From a virus, in the IMG/VR virus record IMGVR_UViG_3300021425_000218, positions 1 through 21,663 of that record: a stretch of DNA of 21,663 bases, one strand, 5' to 3'. The notes beneath the pieces are model-generated. The model did not search any database. It saw only the letters and a list, made by a program, of their open reading frames with translations, and was not told where the DNA came from. Position numbers and translations under genes: made by a program. This document shows positions 16,594 to 21,663 of this stretch, piece by piece (the stretch's first letter is position 1; each line of letters starts with the position of its first letter).

Positions 16594-17813
16594 CAGTTGT
16601 TCTTAAAAAATCTGCAGGCAACGGTGCAATACTTGTCTATGGAGCAGGAAGAACAAATGATGTCCCAAATACGATTAGCATCGGTGGGTCCATAACTGCA
16701 GCAAACTTCTTTAAATCTGACGGTAGTCCAATTGCAGGTGCTGGTGGAACATGGGCTAGCTCCACTGCTGGTATTCATACAACCAAGAATGTTGGTATTG
16801 CGACCACTGCAAGATCTGATTTTGCACTTTATGTTGGTGGAGATCAATATGTTGATGGTAACATCACCGTTGGTGGAACAATTACATATGAAGATGTAAA
16901 GAACGTTGATTCTCTTGGTATTGTTACTGCCAGAACAGGACTCAAAGTTCTTGAAGGTGGGATCAACGTAGTTGGTGTATCTACAATCAGCACGGGAGTT
17001 GGTACAGTTCATGTTGGGGTTGGATCAACTGCACTTTTAGTTGAAGGTGATGCAAGAATTACCGGTATTCTTACTGTTGGTAATGCATCGATTACTTTAG
17101 ATCCAAACAATAAAGAAATAACTGGTATTGATGAAATTGTTGTTGGATCTGGAGCATCTTTATCATTAGCACCTTTATTTCTCAATCAAGGTAAATTTTC
17201 TGTTGACTATTCAAGGTTAACTTTAAAAGGATATAATTCAAATCTTGAAGGAACTTATGAGAGACAGAGCACTTCTTTTGTTTTAGCAACAGCTCCTAGC
17301 ACATCTGGTAGTGCCAGATTCCAAGAAACGAGTGGATATTATTACTTCTTACATGAAAGTGATAATTCTAAAATTATTATTTTTAATCTCGTTGATGGAT
17401 TTTGGTCAGTAATTCATAGTTCTGGATCTAACTTCTCTTCTCCAAGTAGTGGAACATTAGTAAATCCGATATCAAATATTTCATTAGTAACCCCAGTTAG
17501 GGCAACTCTTGATGATACTGGTAGAGCATATCCAGGACCAGGAAGGGGAATTGAATATGCAACTGTAGTTACTGATCAAACATCATCTCTCGGTATTGCA
17601 ACTGCAAGCTCTTTAGAAGTATCTGGTATTGCAACTGTTTCAACTGCATTCTATATGCCACAATACACAACATCGGCAAGAGATGCAGCAACATTTGCAG
17701 AAGGTGCGATGATATACAATACAACAACTAAAAAAATGAATTTCTATAACGGCACTAGTTGGATTGAACTGCCTGGTATGACTTTGGGTCTTACTGTAGC
17801 ACTTGATGGTTGA
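16533..17813 (+). CDS. Tail-fibre-like structural protein, C-terminal part (no start codon; continues the 14854 gene)
   Basis: This frame is open from 16521 to the TGA at 17811-17813, with no ATG, GTG or TTG near its beginning (the first ATG I find is near 17655), so it cannot be an independent gene of this length. Its translation is plainly phage structural. It begins with SGGLTNTRPSGDTDLVQKIA and GAILVYGAGRTNDVP, continuing the fibre domain cut off upstream. Gly/Thr/Val beta units follow (KVLEGGINVVGVSTIS, VGVGSTALLVEGDARITGIL). Next comes a compact domain at about 17188-17440 (LEGTYERQSTSFVL, SGYYYFLHESDNSKIIIFNL). It ends with EGAMIYNTTTKKMNFYNGTS, a common C-terminal signature of cyanophage fibre-like proteins. 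Joined to residue 560 upstream it adds 426 residues. It accounts fully for the otherwise gene-less interval 16594-17813. Confidence 0.85.
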   Translation, partial: PSGGLTNTRPSGDTDLVQKIAVVLKKSAGNGAILVYGAGRTNDVPNTISIGGSITAANFFKSDGSPIAGAGGTWASSTAGIHTTKNVGIATTARSDFALYVGGDQYVDGNITVGGTITYEDVKNVDSLGIVTARTGLKVLEGGINVVGVSTISTGVGTVHVGVGSTALLVEGDARITGILTVGNASITLDPNNKEITGIDEIVVGSGASLSLAPLFLNQGKFSVDYSRLTLKGYNSNLEGTYERQSTSFVLATAPSTSGSARFQETSGYYYFLHESDNSKIIIFNLVDGFWSVIHSSGSNFSSPSSGTLVNPISNISLVTPVRATLDDTGRAYPGPGRGIEYATVVTDQTSSLGIATASSLEVSGIATVSTAFYMPQYTTSARDAATFAEGAMIYNTTTKKMNFYNGTSWIELPGMTLGLTVALDG

Positions 17814-17819
17814 TAAATA
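17812..17819 (+). promoter_or_regulatory. Late-promoter-like box GATAAATA before the DUF192 protein gene
   Basis: GATAAATA fits the NATAAATA pattern of T4-like late promoters. It overlaps the fibre-gene stop codon and ends 22 bases before the ATG at 17842. If used with T4-like spacing, transcription would begin at about 17825, inside the hairpin described next. Confidence 0.5.
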
Positions 17820-17821
17820 AT

Positions 17822-17839
17822 AAGGAGTAATTACTCTTT
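17822..17839 (+). promoter_or_regulatory. Hairpin enclosing the AAGGAG ribosome site of the 17842 gene
   Basis: AAGGAGT (17822-17828) can pair with ACTCTTT (17833-17839) around an AATT loop: seven pairs, one of them G-U. The core GAGTAATTACTC (17825-17836) is a perfect 12-base palindrome. AAGGAG is the only good Shine-Dalgarno sequence before ATG 17842, although its 14-base spacing is long unless the hairpin shortens it. A TTTT run follows, so a weak terminator is an alternative reading. Confidence 0.5.
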
Positions 17840-17841
17840 TG

Positions 17842-19686
17842 ATGGCTAAGAACGGACGCTGCCCTGCAGGACAATATTACTGTTACACTGATAAAAAGTG
17901 TAAACCAATCCCAAAAGGATTTAAGGTTGTAGGTCGCGCTGGAATGCTCCGTAAAGAAAATGGCCACTCTGTTGACGAACCAAAAAATGGTAACGGCAAC
18001 GGAAATGGTAATGGTAACGGTGGAAACGGAATGTCCGAAGAAACCAAAAAAGATCATGAATACTCCATGGCACGTTCACAACTGAAGACAGTTGTGAATG
18101 CTGCAAAACGTCTTAATAAAAAGATGGGTAAAAAAGGAGAGGGTGAACTCAAAGCATGGGTTCAGTCAAAGATTACCAAAGCAGCAGACTATATTGATAC
18201 TGCAGCAGATTATGTAACAAATGAAGAAACTGTCAGTGAAGAAGGTCTCCGCGATTGGTTTGGTAAATCCAAATCAAAAGATGGTAAGAAAGGTTGGGTA
18301 CAAGTAGTATCAGGAAAACCCTGTGCTCGCCAACCTGGACAGAAAACAACACCTAAGTGTGTTTCTTCTGCGAAAAGAGCAAGTATGAGTAAATCAGAAA
18401 GAGCTTCTGCTCAAAGAAGAAAAAGAGCTGCTGACCCAGGACAACCACAAAAGACTGGTGCGGCAAAACCCACATACGTTTCAACTGATAAACCTAAGAA
18501 GAAAATGAGCGAATCAACCGAGTTTGTAACTTTACCACTTGAGATTGAAATTCCAAATAACATTAGAGATTTTAACTTAGGGTTGATGTTTCGTGAAAGT
18601 TTAGATACAAATAGCGGAATGTTGTTTATCTTTGATGACGTACAACAACAGTCATTTCACATGACTGAAACAAAAATTCCTCTCGATATCGCTTTCATTA
18701 GAGAGGATGGAACAATCGAAAGCATTAAAGAATTAGAACCGTTCGACGAGAACCCAGTTTCCTCAGATGGAGAGGTGCTGTGCGCGTTAGAAGTAAATCG
18801 TGGATGGTTCGCAGAAAATAATGTAGAAGTAGGTGACGTGATTGATATTGAGGAAGGCAAGAAAGATGCTTGCTACCATAAAGTCAAGTCACGCTACTCA
18901 GTTTGGCCAAGTGCATATGCGTCAGGAGCACTGGTCAAATGCAGAAAAGTCGGTGCAGCAAATTGGGGAAATAAAACTAAGAAGGAAGAAGTTGAACTTG
19001 ATGAAAAGTGTTGGAAAGGTTATGAGAAAAAAGGTATGAAGACCATGTTTGGAAAGAGATATCCAAACTGTGTCAAAAAAGAAGAAGCCGAATGTTCTCA
19101 TACACCAAAGGGTAAAGATTGCCCTATTCATGGAATGTCTCCATGTGATGGACCTCAAGGTGGAGATGGAGGAAAACCAGGTCCAGATAAAAACTATGTA
19201 AAACCTATGGGCGAATCCATAGAAGAGGCAGTTAGAGTTCCAGCAAAGACTGGAAACATCGTTGATACTTACTTTAACTATAGAGGTAAGTATTATGCTT
19301 TGAAGATGTTCTTCCCTCAAATTTCAGTACCCAAAAAATCTGATGTTCAAGATCAGGTTTCTAAAGTATATCCTGGCGCGAAACTATTAACTTTTAACGT
19401 TTCAAGCTATGAACCAGGGCAACCACTCCTTCACGTCGAAGGGGCAGCATGGACACGAAAGGCAGGTAAAAACAAATCAGGTGGACTTAACGAGAAAGGC
19501 AGAAAATCTTACGAAAGAGAAAATCCAGGAAGCGACCTTAAGGCACCTTCAAAGAAGGTTGGAAATCCCCGTAGGGCATCCTTTTGCGCCAGAATGAAAG
19601 GAATGAAAAAGAAACTGACTTCCTCTAAAACTGCAAACGATCCCGATTCAAGAATCAATAAATCACTTAGAGCCTGGAACTGCTGA
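17842..19686 (+). CDS. Multi-domain Cys/Lys-rich phage protein with a DUF192-type domain, 614 aa
   Basis: The start chosen is ATG 17842; a TTG one codon earlier is possible. Modules in order: a Cys motif GRCPAGQYYCYTDKKC then KPIPKGF (C7, C14, C20); a Gly-Asn repeat (49-63); a helical unit (ELKAWVQSKITKAADYIDTA, ~102-121); a DUF5872-like basic Cys unit (GKPCARQPGQKTTPKC, ~158-173); a DUF192-type domain (~230-338; GLMFRES, GMLFIFD, IPLDIAFI, LEVNRGWF, VGDVI); CYHKVKSRYSVWPSAYASGA; CWKGYEKKGM...YPNC; CSHTPKGKDCPIHGMSPC; and a DUF6321-like basic C-terminus (RASFCARMKGMKKKLTSSKT). DUF192 has no settled function. Many cysteines are paired as in small zinc-binding folds. The high lysine content suggests nucleic-acid contact or packaging inside the head, which is inference. 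The gene lies 7 bases upstream of gp17. No signal peptide or transmembrane helix is evident. Confidence 0.85.
   Translation: MAKNGRCPAGQYYCYTDKKCKPIPKGFKVVGRAGMLRKENGHSVDEPKNGNGNGNGNGNGGNGMSEETKKDHEYSMARSQLKTVVNAAKRLNKKMGKKGEGELKAWVQSKITKAADYIDTAADYVTNEETVSEEGLRDWFGKSKSKDGKKGWVQVVSGKPCARQPGQKTTPKCVSSAKRASMSKSERASAQRRKRAADPGQPQKTGAAKPTYVSTDKPKKKMSESTEFVTLPLEIEIPNNIRDFNLGLMFRESLDTNSGMLFIFDDVQQQSFHMTETKIPLDIAFIREDGTIESIKELEPFDENPVSSDGEVLCALEVNRGWFAENNVEVGDVIDIEEGKKDACYHKVKSRYSVWPSAYASGALVKCRKVGAANWGNKTKKEEVELDEKCWKGYEKKGMKTMFGKRYPNCVKKEEAECSHTPKGKDCPIHGMSPCDGPQGGDGGKPGPDKNYVKPMGESIEEAVRVPAKTGNIVDTYFNYRGKYYALKMFFPQISVPKKSDVQDQVSKVYPGAKLLTFNVSSYEPGQPLLHVEGAAWTRKAGKNKSGGLNEKGRKSYERENPGSDLKAPSKKVGNPRRASFCARMKGMKKKLTSSKTANDPDSRINKSLRAWNC
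17986..18030 (+). repeat. Gly-Asn low-complexity linker
   Basis: A run of GGN-AAY codon pairs encodes an alternating Asn-Gly stretch (NGNGNGNGNGN, then GGNG) at residues 49-63 of the multi-domain protein. It separates the N-terminal cysteine module from the helical unit. Such a hexanucleotide repeat can change length by slippage. Confidence 0.85.
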
Positions 19687-19693
19687 TTAACTT

Positions 19694-21343
19694 ATGTCTG
19701 ATAATGTATACCTTGGCAATCCGAATCTAAAAAAGGCGAATACTGCGATTGAATTTACTCAAGAACAAATCCTTGAGTTTATGAAATGCAAAGAAGACCC
19801 TGTTTACTTTGCCAACAACTATGTCAAGATTATTTCTCTTGATGAGGGTCTGACTCAGTTTCATCCATATCATTTCCAAGAGAAGTTAATCAACAACTTC
19901 CATAACAACAGATTTAATATCTGTAAGATGCCACGACAAACTGGTAAATCCACTACAGTCGTATCTTATCTTTTGCATTATGCTGTCTTTAATGACAGCG
20001 TTAATATTGGCATCCTGGCAAACAAAGCAGCAACCGCAAGAGAACTACTTGGAAGGTTACAGACTGCATATGAAAACTTGCCCAAGTGGATGCAACAGGG
20101 TATTATTGCATGGAACAAAGGATCACTGGAGTTAGAGAATGGCAGTAAGATATTGGCAGCTTCTACGTCTGCGAGTGCTGTCCGAGGTATGTCATTCAAC
20201 ATCCTCTTTCTCGACGAGTTCGCATTCGTCCCAAATCACGTCGCTGACTCGTTCTTTGCATCTGTATATCCTACTATTACTTCTGGTAAAAACACCAAAG
20301 TAATTATTGTATCCACCCCACACGGTATGAACCACTTCTACCGTCTGTGGCACGATGCAGAAAAACAAAAGAATGATTATGTCCCTACAGATGTTCACTG
20401 GTCAGAAGTTCCAGGTAGGGATGAGAAGTGGAAAAAAACAACTATTAAGAACACATCAGAAGCACAGTTCAAGGTCGAGTTTGAATGTGAGTTCTTAGGA
20501 TCAGTTGATACACTGATTGCTCCTAGCAAACTTAGAACTCTCATTTATGACAACCCAATCAAAAGAAATGCTGGATTGGATGTATATCAACCATCTCAAG
20601 AAAATCATGATTATGTGATGACCGTTGACGTGGCAAGGGGAGTCGGAGAAGATTACTCAGCCTTCGTTGTTGTAGACATCACTACTTTTCCACATAAGGT
20701 GGTTGCAAAGTATAGAAATAATGACATCAAACCGATGCTATTCCCCAATATCATCTATGAGGTAGCAAAAAATTATAATAGTGCGTTTATCTTATGTGAG
20801 GTGAATGATATTGGAGACCAGGTTGCAAGTATTCTTCAATATGATCTTGAGTATCAGAATCTGTTGATGTGTTCTATGCGAGGTAGAGCAGGACAGATTG
20901 TTGGACAAGGATTCTCGGGTAAGAAGACACAGTTGGGTGTCAAGATGTCCAAGACTGTAAAGAAGGTTGGATCACTCAATCTGAAAACTCTCATCGAAGA
21001 AGATAAACTTATTTTCAGTGATTATGAGATTATCTCAGAACTAACTACCTTTATCTCAAAGCACAACTCATTTGAGGCTGAAGAGGGTTGTAATGATGAC
21101 TTAGCCATGTGTCTTGTCATCTATGCTTGGTTGGTCCAAATGGACTACTTCAAAGAACTGACTGACCAAGATGTCCGTAAGAGATTATATGAAGAACAGA
21201 AGAATCAAATCGAACAAGACATGGCACCATTTGGATTCTTAAATGATGGTTTGAGCGATGATAGTTTTGTTGATGGTGATGGAGATAGATGGACAACAGC
21301 AGAGTACGGTGATAGATCTTATATGTGGGAATATCTTTCTTAA
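19694..21343 (+). CDS. gp17: Large terminase subunit gp17 (packaging ATPase and nuclease)
   Basis: This is the motor protein that pumps DNA into the prohead and cuts the concatemer. N-terminal ATPase: Walker A MPRQTGKST (residues 79-87, Lys85), Walker B ILFLDEF (170-176) with catalytic Glu175, and coupling motif STPHG (207-211; T4 has a similar TTPNG). C-terminal RNase H-like nuclease: acidic residues at Asp312 (TVDVARGVGEDYSAF), Glu369 (LCEVNDIGDQ) and Asp468/Asp469 (CNDDLAM), matching the T4 triad Asp401, Glu458 and Asp542 in order. Its length of 549 is slightly shorter than T4 gp17 (610). No intein, intron or frameshift is seen. The ATG at 19694 lies 7 bases after the preceding stop, and the stop overlaps the next start (TAATG). 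All key residues are present, so it should be active. Confidence 0.97.
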   Translation: MSDNVYLGNPNLKKANTAIEFTQEQILEFMKCKEDPVYFANNYVKIISLDEGLTQFHPYHFQEKLINNFHNNRFNICKMPRQTGKSTTVVSYLLHYAVFNDSVNIGILANKAATARELLGRLQTAYENLPKWMQQGIIAWNKGSLELENGSKILAASTSASAVRGMSFNILFLDEFAFVPNHVADSFFASVYPTITSGKNTKVIIVSTPHGMNHFYRLWHDAEKQKNDYVPTDVHWSEVPGRDEKWKKTTIKNTSEAQFKVEFECEFLGSVDTLIAPSKLRTLIYDNPIKRNAGLDVYQPSQENHDYVMTVDVARGVGEDYSAFVVVDITTFPHKVVAKYRNNDIKPMLFPNIIYEVAKNYNSAFILCEVNDIGDQVASILQYDLEYQNLLMCSMRGRAGQIVGQGFSGKKTQLGVKMSKTVKKVGSLNLKTLIEEDKLIFSDYEIISELTTFISKHNSFEAEEGCNDDLAMCLVIYAWLVQMDYFKELTDQDVRKRLYEEQKNQIEQDMAPFGFLNDGLSDDSFVDGDGDRWTTAEYGDRSYMWEYLS

Positions 21344-21570
21344 TGGATTTAGATGGTCAGATAAAACTTGGACACCTTCTTTTACAAGATAGGAAATGCA
21401 GAACTTGTGGTCAAATAAAAAATTTAGTAGAAGAGTTTTATAGAACAAGAAAAGACAGAGGTCCAGTAGCTTCTTCATATTCTTATGAGTGTAAAGAATG
21501 CACCATCAAAAGAGTTGTAAACAAAATGACGAGTAGGGTTTTAGATAAGTGGGAATATCCAGATTGGTAG
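21343..21570 (+). CDS. Small zinc-ribbon-like protein between gp17 and gp18, 75 aa
   Basis: The start is ATG 21343, overlapping the gp17 stop as TAATG; a longer start inside gp17 is unnecessary. Two CxxC pairs, Cys19/Cys22 (KCRTCGQIKN) and Cys50/Cys53 (YECKECTIKR), are 27 residues apart with a basic, Tyr-containing middle (EEFYRTRKDRG). This layout looks like the N-terminal zinc-binding part of endonuclease VII-type HNH proteins, but there is no room for the His-Asn-His catalytic part. It is therefore more likely a stand-alone zinc finger. I recall such a small gene at this place in marine T4-like phages. A role next to the terminase or in late transcription is possible but unproven. It ends in WEYPDW. 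Confidence 0.8.
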   Translation: MDLDGQIKLGHLLLQDRKCRTCGQIKNLVEEFYRTRKDRGPVASSYSYECKECTIKRVVNKMTSRVLDKWEYPDW

Positions 21571-21606
21571 TTCACGTCACGTTTCCCCTGTGAAAACCCT
21601 CCTTTT

Positions 21607-21614
21607 AATAAATA
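21607..21614 (+). promoter_or_regulatory. Late-promoter-like box AATAAATA before gp18
   Basis: AATAAATA sits in the 77-base gap upstream of the predicted tail sheath gene and ends 33 bases before its ATG. A strong late promoter is expected before gp18 because sheath protein is needed in many copies. GGAG at 21638-21641 is its ribosome site, 6 bases from the ATG. Confidence 0.55.
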
Positions 21615-21647
21615 TTTTGAGATACACTGAGATCCACGGAGAGAAAC

Positions 21648-21663
21648 ATGGCGACTCCTCAAT
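21648..21663 (+). CDS. gp18: Probable start of tail sheath protein gp18 (cut by window end)
   Basis: ATG at 21648 follows a GGAG ribosome site with 6-base spacing and a late-promoter-like box. Only five codons (M-A-T-P-Q) are visible. The identity is inferred solely from the conserved T4 order gp17 then gp18. Confidence 0.5.

Noticed and set aside
16604-16612. CTTAAAAAAT as a programmed -1 frameshift site for the fibre gene
   Set aside because: It lies downstream of the TAG at 16591-16593 in the original frame, so ribosomes in that frame never reach it.
16338-17012. A 224-codon minus-strand frame over the fibre frame break
   Set aside because: The plus strand here encodes continuous fibre protein (16533-17813). 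The minus-strand product is Cys/Asn/Ser-rich nonsense, so it is a shadow.
21325-21342. Earlier non-ATG start for the zinc-ribbon protein
   Set aside because: ATG 21343 forms the usual TAATG overlap with the gp17 stop; an earlier start would only add codons inside gp17.
21571-21593. TTCAC...GTGAA inverted repeat after the zinc-ribbon gene as a terminator
   Set aside because: There are only five pairs with a 13-base loop, and no T-run directly after; too weak to claim.
1-21663. tRNA genes, CRISPR arrays, integrase, insertion sequences or photosynthesis genes
   Set aside because: I looked for these on both strands by eye and saw no supporting pattern; nearly all sequence is taken up by the listed structural and packaging genes.

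Overview
The window is AT-rich by eye and reads as part of the virion-structure and DNA-packaging cluster of a T4-like myovirus, most probably a marine cyanophage-type T4-like virus. Every credible gene lies on the + strand, packed tightly or overlapping. The order is the T4 late-gene order: gp8, a giant baseplate/tail structural gene in the gp9-gp12 position, gp13, gp14, gp15, gp16, gp17, start of gp18. gp8, gp13, gp14, gp15, gp16 and gp17 are recognisable by motifs that match their T4 counterparts. No photosynthesis or other host-derived metabolic gene, tRNA, CRISPR array, insertion sequence or integrase is visible, so the host cannot be fixed from this stretch.

Layout: 1-1101 is the 3' end of a baseplate-region structural gene. 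1133-2686 is gp8. 2693-10237 is one 2514-residue structural protein. 10239-11011 holds three small genes, the last a beta-rich probable virion protein. 11038-14812 carries the neck and tail-completion proteins gp13, gp14 and gp15 and the small terminase gp16. 14854-17813 is a long tail-fibre-like gene whose reading frame is broken near 16533; its second half has no start codon of its own. 17842-19686 is a cysteine- and lysine-rich multi-domain protein containing a DUF192-type domain. 19694-21343 is the large terminase gp17. A 75-residue zinc-ribbon-like protein follows at 21343-21570, and the window ends in the first codons of what should be the tail sheath gene gp18. Late-promoter-like AATAAATA/GATAAATA boxes precede gp8, the DUF192 protein and gp18; weaker CTAAATA boxes precede gp13 and gp15.

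How the genes fit together: gp8 and its neighbours form the baseplate wedge and its peripheral attachments. gp13 and gp14 form the neck, gp15 terminates the tail, and gp16/gp17 package DNA. The two large genes between gp16 and gp17 have no counterpart there in T4 and look like accessory structural genes.

The most interesting signals are: (1) the hidden, start-less 427-codon continuation of the fibre gene; (2) the multi-module DUF192 protein set in the terminase region; (3) small beta modules (GGxGY type, TSGA type and an IGxE...RG type) shared among baseplate, neck and tail-completion proteins and inserted into otherwise T4-like folds; and (4) a hairpin that encloses the ribosome binding site of the DUF192 gene. 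All similarity statements come from reading and from memory of the families; no database search was run.
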